Assembly (NCBI GenBank): GCA_046732255.1
Contig: JBKPMR010000071.1
Coordinates: 1 to 58,748, forward strand
Direction: 5' to 3'
Source of the DNA: DATBLE01 sp046732255
Lineage (GTDB): Bacteria; Actinomycetota; Thermoleophilia; Gaiellales; Gaiellaceae
DNA length: 58,748 bases
Part shown: piece after piece, positions 8,164-16,492 of the stretch
Position numbering within the stretch: the first letter of the stretch is position 1
Layout of the letters: every line of letters starts with the position of its first letter
The notes under the pieces: generated by a model
What the model was told of the DNA's origin: nothing
Seen by the model: the letters and a program-made list of their open reading frames with translations, nothing else
Database searches by the model: none
Program-made: the position numbers and the translations under genes

Positions 8164-8653
8164 AGACCAACTCGTCGAGGGGCTTCCGGTTGGCGCGGGC
8201 GCTCCACTCCTCGGGCGTATGGCCCGCGGGGTCGCGCTCGCGGGCGGCATAGCCGAAGGTGAGCACGATCGCCACCTCCTCGTCCCCGTCGAGGCCGAGC
8301 GCCGCGCGCACGGCGTCCGGTTCCCGGAGGCCGTTCGGGCACCCGCCGACGCCGGCGTCCCAGGCGGCGAGCAGCATGTTCTGTCCGCAGCGGCCGCTGT
8401 CGAAGCTGCTCCGCCCGACGATCGCGACGATCAGCCGGGCGCCGCGGACGTTCGTCGGCTCGTAGACGGCGCCCGCGAGTTGCTCCCGTGCCGAATCGCT
8501 CTCGACCACCACGAACCGCCAGGGCTGGCGGTTGGCGGCGCTGCCGGCGAGGCGACCGGCGTCGAGGATCGTGCGGGCGACGTCCTCGGGGATGTCGCGT
8601 GGCGCGTACTCGCGGGTCTCGCGGCGGGAGGCGATCGCCAGCCAGGTCTCCAC
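8153..8653 (-). CDS. Nitroreductase family FMN-dependent oxidoreductase
   Basis: Small (166-residue) nitroreductase-fold protein. The N-terminal segment LAIASRRETREYAPRDIPED carries the FMN phosphate-binding SRRxxR; SAANRQPWRFVVVES is the second conserved block; the later GRCGQNMLLAAWDAGVGGCPNGL matches the dimer-interface helix. GTG start. It is the last gene of a minus-strand set (DUF6325, SHOCT, methyltransferase, this gene), 18 bases after the methyltransferase stop. Substrate is unknown: family members reduce nitro compounds, quinones or flavins, and some actinobacterial ones use F420. Confidence 0.82.
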   Translation of the reverse strand: METWLAIASRRETREYAPRDIPEDVARTILDAGRLAGSAANRQPWRFVVVESDSAREQLAGAVYEPTNVRGARLIVAIVGRSSFDSGRCGQNMLLAAWDAGVGGCPNGLREPDAVRAALGLDGDEEVAIVLTFGYAARERDPAGHTPEEWSARANRKPLDELVSRV

Positions 8654-8671
8654 ATGCGAATCGTACGTGGG

Positions 8672-9409
8672 TCAGTGCCGCAGGCGGGCGATCCAGGTCG
8701 CGCTCAGCGTGGAGGCGTCGGCCGGGCGGTCCGACAGCTCGTCTCTGACCGCGACGACGTCGAATCCGCCGTCCGTGAGTGCCGAGCGGATGTCGGCCGG
8801 CCGATGGAAGTACTGGCGGTGGTGCTCGCTGAAGGGCGAACCCGCGCCGACGGGGGTGAAGTGGATGCGCGTGTCGCAGATGCGGGCGGCCGGATCGACA
8901 ACAGCACGGATCGCGAAGCGATGGCCGTCCTGCTCGCCGGAGACGACCGGTCGGGACGAGGTCAGGGTGATCATCGCGTCCGCGTGGACGTCGAAGACGA
9001 GCCAGCCGGACGGTCGGAGCACTGCGCCGAGCGCGACGATCGTCGCGTGCAGATCCGGCGGGGCGAGGTAGGTGAAACCGTCGATCGTGCTGGTGACGGC
9101 GTCGAAGGTCGTCTCGATCGGGAGGTCCGGCAGCGTCGCGCGGATCAGCGGGACGTCGGGTCCGAGCAGCCCACGGGCGCGGGCGAGCATCGCCTCGGAC
9201 GCATCGAGTCCGGTGACCCGGTACCCGCGCTCGGCCAGCTCGGCCGCCAGCAGGCCGGTCCCGCAGCAGACGTCGAGCACGTCGGTGACGCCGTGCTCGT
9301 CTTTGCCGAAGAGGTCGTCCAGGAACGCCGCCCAGGCACCGTGGCAGGGATCCACGACGATCTCGTCGTAGACCCCTGCCAGCCGCGTGTACGCCTCGAC
9401 CTGAAGCAC
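8672..9409 (-). CDS. Class I SAM-dependent methyltransferase
   Basis: Cytoplasmic methyltransferase of 245 residues. SAM motif I is VLDVCCGTGLLAAELAERG, motif II GYRVTGLDASEAMLARAR, followed by FDAVTSTIDGFTYLAPPDLH in the motif IV position. The N-terminal AYTRLAGVYDEIVVDPCHGAW is like small-molecule methyltransferases of the Ubi/Met type. GTG start at 9409, 21 bases after the SHOCT stop; no strong ribosome site. The acceptor cannot be predicted. Confidence 0.82.
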   Translation of the reverse strand: MLQVEAYTRLAGVYDEIVVDPCHGAWAAFLDDLFGKDEHGVTDVLDVCCGTGLLAAELAERGYRVTGLDASEAMLARARGLLGPDVPLIRATLPDLPIETTFDAVTSTIDGFTYLAPPDLHATIVALGAVLRPSGWLVFDVHADAMITLTSSRPVVSGEQDGHRFAIRAVVDPAARICDTRIHFTPVGAGSPFSEHHRQYFHRPADIRSALTDGGFDVVAVRDELSDRPADASTLSATWIARLRH

Positions 9410-9430
9410 GCGACCGGGCCTCGGCTGGAG

Positions 9431-9697
9431 CTAGATGCCCAGGATCTTGGCCTTCGCGGCCGCGAATTCCTCGTCGGTGAGCACGCCCTGCGCGTGGAGC
9501 TGCGCGAGGTTCTGGAGCTCGGCATTCGTGTCGGGCTCCGCCGGCGCGGCGGCCTGCTGCTGCGCCACCTGCTGGTCGTAGGCAGCCTGATCCTGCGCGG
9601 CCCACTTTTCGTTCTGGCGGTGGGCGACGCGGCCGGACACCGCGGTCGCGGTCCCGGCGACGACGGCCGTTCTTGCTGCCATCCGCAAAAGTCCCAT
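9431..9697 (-). CDS. SHOCT-domain small protein
   Basis: 88-residue protein with an N-terminal hydrophobic stretch (MAARTAVVAGTATAVSG), a Gln/Ala-rich linker and a C-terminal SHOCT motif, NLAQLHAQGVLTDEEFAAAKAKILG. SHOCT modules are short oligomerisation tails. A strong AAAGGAGA site precedes the ATG. It follows a DUF6325 gene, a pairing I recall as recurrent in actinobacteria. Function unknown; probably membrane-associated stress or envelope protein. Confidence 0.8.
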   Translation of the reverse strand: MGLLRMAARTAVVAGTATAVSGRVAHRQNEKWAAQDQAAYDQQVAQQQAAAPAEPDTNAELQNLAQLHAQGVLTDEEFAAAKAKILGI

Positions 9698-9729
9698 GTC
9701 GTCTCCTTTCGTACCGTGGTGTTGGACTG

Positions 9730-10143
9730 CTAGCCGGCGGCGTACGCCTGGGCGACGACCTCGGCGGGGATCCGGATCGAGTCGATCAGAACGGCGTCCG
9801 CGTCGGCGAGGGCCGAGACGACCTTCTTCGCCCAGAGGTTCTCGAAGGCAACGAGCAGCGCCGAGCTACCGGCCGGGAGATCCTCGCTGACCTCGTCCGC
9901 GTCCTCGTCGTTGAGGGACCCCGGCTCGGTGATGTCGAGCTCGGCGAACGCGGCGCCCTCCTGGTCGAGATCCTCGATCGCGAGTGTCGCGACGGTGCCG
10001 TCCTCGTCCTTCATCACGAAGAGCAGGTCGAGGATGCGGATCGTCCCGTTGTCCACGAGCTCCTGGATCGCCGGCGCGATCTTGCCCGAGAACTTGTTAC
10101 CGGGGAAGCCGATGATGTAGACGTCGACTGGGCCGACTTCCAT
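9730..10143 (-). CDS. DUF6325 family protein
   Basis: 137-residue acidic protein starting EVGPVDVYIIGFPGNKFSGKIAPAIQELV and containing IRILDLLFVMKDEDG and SSALLVAFENLWAKKVVSAL, the pattern of DUF6325/DUF1269-like proteins (ferredoxin-like repeat with a LL-F-xKDxDG core). No catalytic motif or membrane segment. A strong AAGGAGAG site lies just before the ATG. Its C-terminus sits 32 bases before the SHOCT gene. Function is unknown. Confidence 0.75.
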   Translation of the reverse strand: MEVGPVDVYIIGFPGNKFSGKIAPAIQELVDNGTIRILDLLFVMKDEDGTVATLAIEDLDQEGAAFAELDITEPGSLNDEDADEVSEDLPAGSSALLVAFENLWAKKVVSALADADAVLIDSIRIPAEVVAQAYAAG

Positions 10144-10177
10144 GTTCTCTCCTTGGTTGGGTGGTGGCGACCCAAGC

Positions 10178-11734
10178 CTAACTCAACGGCTCGAGCAGTT
10201 CGTATGCGGGCAGTGTGAGGAATTCGACGAAGTCGTCGGTGAGGGCGACGTGCTCGAAGGTCTTGGTCGCCTCGCCGAGGCGAGGCTGGCTGGGCGCGGC
10301 GTCGGCCTCCTCGCGGACGATCGTGAGCAGGTGCTCGCGGTCGAGGCGGCCGTGGTGCAGCCACTGCCAGATCTGCGAGCGGGAGATCTCGGCGGTGGCG
10401 ACGTCCTCCATGAGGTTGTCGATCGCGGCGGCGCCGGTGCCGTTCAGCCAGGCGTTCAGGTAGCGGATCCCGACGGAGACGTTCTGCCGGATCCCGGCCT
10501 CGGTGACCTCGCCCGGCGTCTTCGGTACCGCGAGCAGCTGGTCGGCGCCCACCGACACCTCAGGCCGTTGCCGGTCGAGCTGGTTCGGCTGGTCGCCGAG
10601 CACGGCGTCGAACTCGGCGGTCGCGGTCTCGACGAGGTCGGGGTGGGCGACCCAGGTGCCGTCGAAGCCGTCGCCTGCCTCACGCGCCTTGTCCTCGTGG
10701 ACCTTGGCGAGCGCCTGCTCGGTCACCTCCGGGTCGCGGCGGTTCGGGATGAAAGCCGCCATCCCGCCCATCGCGAACGCGCCGCGGCGGTGGCAGGTCT
10801 TCACCAGCAGCTCGGTGTAGGCGCGCATGAACGGGACGGTCATCGTCACCGCCGAGCGGTCCGGGAGCACGAAGTCGTCCCGGTGACGGAACTTCTTGAT
10901 CACGCTGAAGATGTAGTCCCAGCGCCCGGCGTTCAAGCCGGCCGAGTGCTCGCGCAGCGCGTAGAGGATCTCCTCCATCTCGAAGGCGGCGAGGATCGTC
11001 TCGATCAGGACGGTCGCGCGTATCGTTCCCCGCGGGATGCCGAGCGCGTCCTGGGCGTGGACGAAGACGTCGTTCCAGAGCCGCGCCTCGAGGTGGCTCT
11101 CGAGCTTCGGCAGGTAGAAGTAGGGGCCGCTCCCGTGCGCGAGCGCCCGCTTCGCCGAGTGGAACATGTAGAGCCCGAAGTCGAACAGGCTTCCCGAGAC
11201 CGGCTCGCCGTCGACGAGCAGGTGCCGCTCGGGCAGGTGCCAGCCCCGCGGCCGCACGAGCAGCGTCGCCACCTCGTCGTTCAAGCTGTAGCTCTTCTTT
11301 CCGGTGTCGAGCGCGATCGTGCGCTCGTTCGCGTCGATCAGGTTCTGCTGGCCCTCGACCAGGTTCGGCCAGGTCGGCGAGTTCGCATCCTCGAAGTCGG
11401 CCATGAACACGCGGGCGCCCGAGTTCAGCGCGTTGATCACCATCTTCCGGTCCGTAGGGCCCGTGATCTCGACCCGCCGGTCCTGGAGATCCGGCGGCGC
11501 CTCCGCCACGCGCCACGAGTCGTCCTCGCGCACCGACCGCGTTTCCTCCAGGAAGTCGGGCAGCTCGCCGGCGAGCAGCCGCCGCTGGCGCTCTGCCCGT
11601 GCAGTCAGCAGCTCCTTGCGCCGGCCGCCGAACGCGCGCTGGAGGCCGGCGACGAATTCGAGCGCCTCGCCGGAGAGGATCGTGGGATCACGCTCGCCCC
11701 TGAGCTGAATGCCCGCTGGGAGGTCGACCGGCAC
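10178..11734 (-). CDS. aceB: Malate synthase A
   Basis: Condenses glyoxylate and acetyl-CoA to malate in the cytoplasm. About 518 residues, close to the usual 530. It begins near VPVDLPAGIQLRG, then ILSGEALEFVAGLQRAFGGRRKELL and VEITGPTDRKMVINALNSGARVFMADFEDANSPTW; catalytic-region blocks are RGTIRATVLIETILAAFEMEEILY and the signature KVHEDKAREAGDGFDGTWVAHPDLV. GTG at 11734 is the only plausible start near the conserved N-terminus; the open frame continues upstream but antisense to glcD. It is divergent from glcD with only 18 bases between start codons, matching a shared glyoxylate-producing and glyoxylate-consuming module. Confidence 0.92.
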   Translation of the reverse strand: MPVDLPAGIQLRGERDPTILSGEALEFVAGLQRAFGGRRKELLTARAERQRRLLAGELPDFLEETRSVREDDSWRVAEAPPDLQDRRVEITGPTDRKMVINALNSGARVFMADFEDANSPTWPNLVEGQQNLIDANERTIALDTGKKSYSLNDEVATLLVRPRGWHLPERHLLVDGEPVSGSLFDFGLYMFHSAKRALAHGSGPYFYLPKLESHLEARLWNDVFVHAQDALGIPRGTIRATVLIETILAAFEMEEILYALREHSAGLNAGRWDYIFSVIKKFRHRDDFVLPDRSAVTMTVPFMRAYTELLVKTCHRRGAFAMGGMAAFIPNRRDPEVTEQALAKVHEDKAREAGDGFDGTWVAHPDLVETATAEFDAVLGDQPNQLDRQRPEVSVGADQLLAVPKTPGEVTEAGIRQNVSVGIRYLNAWLNGTGAAAIDNLMEDVATAEISRSQIWQWLHHGRLDREHLLTIVREEADAAPSQPRLGEATKTFEHVALTDDFVEFLTLPAYELLEPLS

Positions 11735-11752
11735 CGCGATAGATTGACAGCG

Positions 11753-13186
11753 ATGGCGTTGGCCGGCGATCTGAAGCGGTTCCTCGGCCCCGATGCCGTC
11801 ATCGAGGAGCCGGAGCAGCTTCGGACGTACGAGTGCGACGGGCTCACCGGCCACCGCGTCGTGCCCTCGCTGGTCGTTCTCCCGCGGACGACCGAGGAGG
11901 TCCGGTCGGTCGTCCGGGCGTGCAGTGCGGCGGGCGTGCCGTTCGTTGCGCGCGGTGCGGGCACCGGCCTCTCCGGCGGTGCGCTGCCGGTCGCGGACGG
12001 CGTCGTCGTCTCCCTGACGCGGATGAACCGGGTGCTCGACGTCGACCTCGCCGGCGCGCGGATCGTCGTCCAGCCGGGCGTGACCAACCTGCAGGTGACG
12101 GAGGCGGTCGCGGCCGAGGGTTGGTACTACGCGCCCGACCCGTCCAGCCAGCAGGTGTGCACGATCGGCGGGAACGTCGCCGAGAACTCCGGCGGCGCGC
12201 ACTGCCTCAAGTACGGCTTCACCGTCAACCACGTGACGGGGCTGGTCGTCGTCCTGCCGGACGGGGAGGCCGTGCGGCTCTCGGCGGACACGCCCGGGCC
12301 GGACCTGCTCGGCGCCTTCGTCGGCTCCGAGGGGACGCTCGGGATCGCGACCGAGATCACCCTCCGGCTGCTGCGCCGCCCCGAGGCGGTGCGCACCGTG
12401 CTCGCCGCATTCGACTCCACCGACGCCGCGGGGGCGGCGGTGTCCGGCGTCGTCTCGGCCGGGATCCTCGCCTCCGCGATGGAGATCATGGATCGGCTGA
12501 CGATCGAGGCCGCCGAAGCCGCGGTGCATCCCGGCTACCCGGACGCGAACGCGCTCCTGCTCGTCGAGCTCGACGGGCCGGCGCAGCAGGTCGAAGAGGA
12601 TCTCGCCGCAGTCGAGGCGATCTGCCGCGTCTGCGACTCCTGGGAGATCCGCACGGCCGCGGACGACCACGAGCGGGCGCTCCTCTGGAAGGGACGGAAG
12701 TCGGCGTTCGCGGCGATGGGGCGGGTCTCGAGCGACTACTACGTCCAGGACGGCGTCGTCCCGCGGACGAAGCTGCCGGAGGTCCTCCGGCGGATCGCCG
12801 AGCTCGAGACGGAGTTCGGTCTGCGCGTCGGCAACGTCTTCCACGCGGGGGACGGCAACCTCCACCCGCTCGTCCTCTACGACGCCCGCGCCGAAGGCGA
12901 GCCCGAGCGGGCCCGGGCGCTGGCCGAGGCGATTCTCGAGGCGTGCATCGACGCCGGCGGCTCCCTGACGGGCGAGCACGGGATCGGCGTCGACAAGGCG
13001 TGCTCGATGCCGCTTCTCTTCGGTGCCGACGACCTGGAGGCGATGCAGCGGGTGCGCCGTGCGTTCGATCCGGCCGGACTCTGCAACCCCGGCAAGGTGT
13101 TTCCGACCCCGCGCCTGTGCGGCGAGGTGCCGGGGCCGTATCGCGTCCACCCACTCGAGCAGGCCGGGCTTGCCGAGCGTCTCTGA
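11753..13186 (+). CDS. glcD: Glycolate oxidase FAD subunit GlcD
   Basis: FAD-linked oxidase subunit (about 477 residues) oxidising glycolate (or D-lactate) to glyoxylate. The PCMH FAD-binding domain shows VVLPRTTEEVRSVVRACSAAGVPFVARGAGTGLSGGA, QPGVTNLQVTE, CTIGGNVAENSGGAHCLKYGFT and GSEGTLGIATEITLRL. The C-terminal cap contains NVFHAGDGNLHPL and the GGSLTGEHGIGVDK motif. ATG start at 11753, with a TTGACA-like element at 11744-11749 immediately upstream and no ribosome site, so the transcript may be leaderless. First gene of glcDEF. Confidence 0.92.
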   Translation: MALAGDLKRFLGPDAVIEEPEQLRTYECDGLTGHRVVPSLVVLPRTTEEVRSVVRACSAAGVPFVARGAGTGLSGGALPVADGVVVSLTRMNRVLDVDLAGARIVVQPGVTNLQVTEAVAAEGWYYAPDPSSQQVCTIGGNVAENSGGAHCLKYGFTVNHVTGLVVVLPDGEAVRLSADTPGPDLLGAFVGSEGTLGIATEITLRLLRRPEAVRTVLAAFDSTDAAGAAVSGVVSAGILASAMEIMDRLTIEAAEAAVHPGYPDANALLLVELDGPAQQVEEDLAAVEAICRVCDSWEIRTAADDHERALLWKGRKSAFAAMGRVSSDYYVQDGVVPRTKLPEVLRRIAELETEFGLRVGNVFHAGDGNLHPLVLYDARAEGEPERARALAEAILEACIDAGGSLTGEHGIGVDKACSMPLLFGADDLEAMQRVRRAFDPAGLCNPGKVFPTPRLCGEVPGPYRVHPLEQAGLAERL

Positions 13187-14099
13187 GGTCGAGAGCGTCC
13201 ACGACGCCGCAACGGTTCTGAGGGACGCGGCCGAGCGGGGTGAGCGCGTATCGATCGGGCGGGAGGACGGCGACGTCGTCCTCTCCACGCGCCGGCTCGA
13301 CCGCGTGCTCGAGCACGAGGCCGGCGACCTGACCGTGATCGTCGAGGCCGGCGTGCGCGTTCGCGAGCTGAACGAGCGGCTTGCCGCGCACGGTCAGATG
13401 CTGGCGTTCGATCCACCCGGCAACCCGACCATCGGCGCCTGCATCGCCGCGAACCTTTCCGGTCCCCGCCGCCACCGCTACGGGACGGCGCGCGACCTCG
13501 TCATCGGCGTCACGGTGGTGCTCGCCGACGGCACGATCGCCAGCTCCGGCGGCAAGGTGGTCAAGAACGTCGCCGGCTACGACCTCGGCAAGCTCTTCTG
13601 CGGGTCGGAGGGGCGCCTGGGTCTGATCGCGCGGGTGGGGTTGCGCCTGCACCCGCGGCCTGAGGCGACCCGCACGCTCGTCGTTGCCGTGCCGTCGGCC
13701 GACGACGCAGGGGAGAGGACGCGGGCGATCCTGCGGGCGCCGCTGGCCGCATCGGCGGTCGACCTGCTCTGGCCGGGCCGGCTCGCGGTCCTGTTCGAGG
13801 GCGGCCGGCGTGGGGTGGACGAGCAGTTGCGGCTTGCACAGGGGCTCGTCGGCGGTGGTGAGGACAACGGCTCCGTGTGGGCCGAGCTCGCGGCGCGACA
13901 GGGGGCGTCCGGTGGGCGCGTCGTGTTCCCGCCCGGTCGGCTGGCCGAGACACTCGCCGGCCTCGACGATGCGGTCGTCCGCGTGGCGGCCGGGGTCGCC
14001 TACGTTCGGGAGCAGGTGGCGGACCTGCGCGATCCGGCCGAGGTGGCTCTCGCCGAACGCGTGCGGTCGCAGTTCGATCCGGCGGGGGTGCTCGTGTGA
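13170..14099 (+). CDS. glcE: Glycolate oxidase subunit GlcE (FAD-binding)
   Basis: Second FAD-domain subunit, about 309 residues. Conserved blocks are LTVIVEAGVRVRELNERLAAHGQMLAFDPP, TIGACIAANLSGPRRHRYGTARDLVIG, GTIASSGGKVVKNVAGYDLGKLFCGSEGRLGLIA, all diagnostic of GlcE. The frame extends upstream inside glcD, but TTG at 13170 gives the family N-terminus and a 17-base overlap with glcD; no ATG or GTG is better placed. Its stop overlaps the glcF GTG (GTGA), so glcDEF is a tightly coupled operon. Confidence 0.88.
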   Translation: MPSVSEVESVHDAATVLRDAAERGERVSIGREDGDVVLSTRRLDRVLEHEAGDLTVIVEAGVRVRELNERLAAHGQMLAFDPPGNPTIGACIAANLSGPRRHRYGTARDLVIGVTVVLADGTIASSGGKVVKNVAGYDLGKLFCGSEGRLGLIARVGLRLHPRPEATRTLVVAVPSADDAGERTRAILRAPLAASAVDLLWPGRLAVLFEGGRRGVDEQLRLAQGLVGGGEDNGSVWAELAARQGASGGRVVFPPGRLAETLAGLDDAVVRVAAGVAYVREQVADLRDPAEVALAERVRSQFDPAGVLV

Positions 14100-15283
14100 T
14101 CGACCGCGGGCTGATCGACGACTGCGTCCACTGCGGCTTCTGCCTGCCGACCTGTCCGACCTACGGGCCGCTCTGGCAGGAGGAGATGGACTCGCCGCGC
14201 GGGCGGATTCTCTTGATGAGCGGGCTCGTCGACGGCACGGTCGAGCTGAACGCGACGACCGTGCAGCATTTCGACCGCTGCCTCGGCTGCATGGCCTGCG
14301 TGACTTCATGCCCGTCGGGGGTCCAGTACGGCCGCCTGATCGAGCAGACGCGCGCTCAGGTCGAGGAGCGCTATGAACGGCCTTTGGGCGAGCGGCTGCA
14401 GCGCGCCCTCGTCTTCGCTGCGGTTCCGTATCCGCGTCGGCTCCGGCTCGCGTTGGCGCTGACCCCGCCGCGCCTCCCGGGCCGCCTCCGGCCGTTCGCG
14501 GAGCTGAAGCCGCGGTGGCGCTCGTCGGAGTGTCCATCCGAGCGGACGGCGCCCGTCGGTACGCCGCGTGCCCGGGTGGGACTGCTGCTCGGCTGCGTGC
14601 AGCGCGTCGTCTTCGGGGATGTCAACGCTGCCACTGCGCGAGTCCTCGCGGCCGAGGGTTGCGAGGTCGTCGCGCCGCGGGGACAGATGTGCTGCGGTGC
14701 GCTGCACCTCCATGCTGGGCGCCACGCCGAAGGACTACGACGCGCGGAGCGGATCGCTGAGGCGTTCGCCGGGCTCGACGCCGTTGTCGTCAACGCCGCC
14801 GGCTGCGGGTCCCATCTGAAGGATGCAGGGCTCGACGTCAGGGTCGTCGACGTCAGCGAGCTGCTGTCCGAGCTGGGACCGCGGGCGCGGCCGCGGCCGC
14901 TCGCGCTGAGGGTCGCCTATCAGGACGCATGCCACCTCGGACACGCGCAGGGAATCCGCGACGCGCCGCGGAGACTCCTCCTATCGATCCCCGGCCTCGA
15001 GCTGCTCGAGCCGGCCGAGCAGGCGATCTGCTGCGGCAGTGCGGGCATCTACAACCTGACCCAACCCGAGCCGGCCCGGGAGCTAGGTGAGCGCAAGGCT
15101 GCGAACGTGGCCGCCACGGGTGCCGACGTGTACGCCGCCGCCAACCCGGGCTGTCTCGTCCAGGTGTCGCGGTACCTGCGTCGCTCCGGCCGCGCGTTGC
15201 CCACGGTCCATCCGGTCGAGTTGCTCGACGCGTCGATCCGCGGCGTCGGCCGCTTCAAGGTCCTCACCTCGGGACGGCGCTAG
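14096..15283 (+). CDS. glcF: Glycolate oxidase iron-sulfur subunit GlcF
   Basis: Electron-transfer subunit of 395 residues linking GlcDE to the membrane quinone pool. Two 4Fe-4S motifs are visible, CVHCGFCLPTCP and CLGCMACVTSCP, followed by two CCG domains (MCCGALHLHAG and ICCGSAGIYNLTQPE). GTG start overlaps the glcE stop. The order glcDEF divergent from malate synthase supports use of glycolate, for example from photosynthetic organisms in the same habitat, as a carbon source (inference). Confidence 0.92.
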   Translation: MIDRGLIDDCVHCGFCLPTCPTYGPLWQEEMDSPRGRILLMSGLVDGTVELNATTVQHFDRCLGCMACVTSCPSGVQYGRLIEQTRAQVEERYERPLGERLQRALVFAAVPYPRRLRLALALTPPRLPGRLRPFAELKPRWRSSECPSERTAPVGTPRARVGLLLGCVQRVVFGDVNAATARVLAAEGCEVVAPRGQMCCGALHLHAGRHAEGLRRAERIAEAFAGLDAVVVNAAGCGSHLKDAGLDVRVVDVSELLSELGPRARPRPLALRVAYQDACHLGHAQGIRDAPRRLLLSIPGLELLEPAEQAICCGSAGIYNLTQPEPARELGERKAANVAATGADVYAAANPGCLVQVSRYLRRSGRALPTVHPVELLDASIRGVGRFKVLTSGRR

Positions 15284-15342
15284 CCACGACCTTCGGCCAC
15301 TCACCCGAGATCTGGCGGGACTTCCCCGAGCTCGTCCCCGGC

Positions 15343-15978
15343 GTGCTCGCGGTCGAGGGGATCACGAGCGACGTCGACGTCAGCCCGCGAGTGGCCGAGC
15401 TCACTGCCGTCGCCGAGCTGCGGCTCGCCGAGAGCACCGAGGGCGAGCTCCCGGAGATCCAGGCGTGGAGGCGCGCATTCTCGAAGCTGGGGCTCAAGCC
15501 GACGCAGTACCGCTGTGCTTCCGAGGCGCTCCTGCGACGCCTCCGGAAAGAGGGCTCGCTGCCGCAGATCAACCCGCTCGTCGATCTGTGCAACGCCGCC
15601 TCGGCAGCCTTCGCGATCCCGGTCGCGGCGCTGGACGTCGACGGCATAGCGGACTACGTGGAGGTGCGGTACGCGACCGGCTCCGAGACGTACCTCGCCT
15701 TCTCCGGCGAGACGGAGCACCCGGAGCCCGGTGAGGTCGTCTTCGCCGACGCCGCGGGCCGGGCTCATGCCCGCCGCTGGACGAACCGGCAGAGCGCCGC
15801 GTCGGCCGTCCGCGACGAGACGGCGGCGGCTGTAATCGTCGCCGAGGCACTGCACGCGAGTGCCGGTGTCGACGTCGCGCGGCTGGTGGCCGAGCTTGCG
15901 GACGCGATCGGCCGCGAGTGGTCGAAGGCGGTCGCGACGAGGATCCTCACGGCCGGCTCGCCTCGGTTCGAGCTCTGA
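15343..15978 (+). CDS. B3/4-domain protein (phenylalanyl-tRNA synthetase beta-like)
   Basis: Standalone B3/B4 domain related to the editing region of PheT, about 211 residues from GTG at 15343. Typical blocks are WRRAFSKLGLKPTQYRCASEALLRRL, LPQINPLVDLCNAASAAFAIPVAALDVDGI and PGEVVFADAAGRAHARRWTNRQSA. The translated frame upstream of 15343 (FGHSPEIWRDFPELVPG) looks like the normal family N-terminus, but no ATG, GTG or TTG occurs in frame between there and the glcF coding region. The annotated start may therefore be too far downstream, or a rare start codon is used. Such proteins may hydrolyse mischarged aminoacyl-tRNA; unproven. Confidence 0.75.
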   Translation: MLAVEGITSDVDVSPRVAELTAVAELRLAESTEGELPEIQAWRRAFSKLGLKPTQYRCASEALLRRLRKEGSLPQINPLVDLCNAASAAFAIPVAALDVDGIADYVEVRYATGSETYLAFSGETEHPEPGEVVFADAAGRAHARRWTNRQSAASAVRDETAAAVIVAEALHASAGVDVARLVAELADAIGREWSKAVATRILTAGSPRFEL

Positions 15979-15990
15979 GTCGTCACTACG

Positions 15991-16035
15991 ACAGGCTGAA
16001 GGTGCTTGCCGAAGGGACAGGCTTCAGCCTGTCCC
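15991..16035. terminator. Nested inverted repeats downstream of the B3/4 gene
   Basis: A perfect 10-bp stem, GGGACAGGCT (16014-16023) with AGCCTGTCCC (16026-16035), closes a two-base loop centre. The right arm can alternatively pair with an upstream copy: ACAGGCTGAAG (15991-16001) and CTTCAGCCTGT (16022-16032) are exact complements over 11 bp. The spacer lies between convergent genes, so termination is likely. No U-tract follows. Confidence 0.6.
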
Positions 16036-16064
16036 CCGGCCTTTGGGTGGTGCGACCGAAAGGC

Positions 16065-16090
16065 AAGGGCCAGACTGAAGTCTGGCCCTT
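16065..16090. terminator. Perfect 12-bp palindrome next to arsC
   Basis: AAGGGCCAGACT (16065-16076) and AGTCTGGCCCTT (16079-16090) are exact complements around a GA centre. It ends one base before the arsC stop codon on the other strand. It resembles the neighbouring 16014-16035 element (CAGRCT-centre-AGYCTG) and the one at 28079, suggesting one repeat family that also serves as a convergent terminator. Confidence 0.6.
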
Positions 16091-16492
16091 CTACGCTAGG
16101 TGGTCGTCGCCTAGATCGGCAACCAGAGCATTCACACGACTGGCGATCTCGTCGCGGATGGGGCGGACCTCCTCGATCGGCAGCCCGGCCGGGTCCGGTA
16201 AACCCCAGTTCTCGTACCGCTTGCCGACGACAACGGGACAGGCGCCGTCGCAGGCGGCGATCACCACGTCCGCCCAGTCGACGTCCGCCTGCTCGAGCCT
16301 GTGCGCCCGATGGTCGGAGGCGTCGATGCCGACTTCCGCAAGGGCATCCGCGACGGCAGGCTCGGCCGTCTCGCGGTGCGGGTCCGACCCGGCCGACCGC
16401 GCCTCGTGCCTCCCGGCCGCAGCTCGCCGGAACAGCCGCTCGGCCATCACGCTCCGCCCGCTGTTGCCGACGCAGACGAAGAGGACGTTCAC
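16091..16492 (-). CDS. arsC: Arsenate reductase / low-molecular-weight phosphatase-like protein (ArsC1)
   Basis: 133-residue LMW-PTPase-fold protein. The P-loop VLFVCVGNSGRSVMAERL has the catalytic Cys at residue 7; later DVVIAACDGACPVVVGKRYENWGLPDPAG holds the conserved acid region. It reduces arsenate to arsenite in the cytoplasm. GTG start overlaps the stop of the upstream arsR (GTGA), so the two form an operon. Downstream thiols in CDGACP may relay electrons; whether thioredoxin or mycothiol is the reductant is not certain. Confidence 0.85.
   Translation of the reverse strand: MNVLFVCVGNSGRSVMAERLFRRAAAGRHEARSAGSDPHRETAEPAVADALAEVGIDASDHRAHRLEQADVDWADVVIAACDGACPVVVGKRYENWGLPDPAGLPIEEVRPIRDEIASRVNALVADLGDDHLA

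Noticed and set aside
10142..11752. Plus-strand open frame continuing upstream of glcD
   Set aside because: Antisense to malate synthase; GlcD homology starts at the ATG at 11753.
11735..13288. Minus-strand open frame continuing upstream of malate synthase
   Set aside because: It is antisense to glcD; homology to malate synthase begins only near 11734, so the upstream half is not coding.
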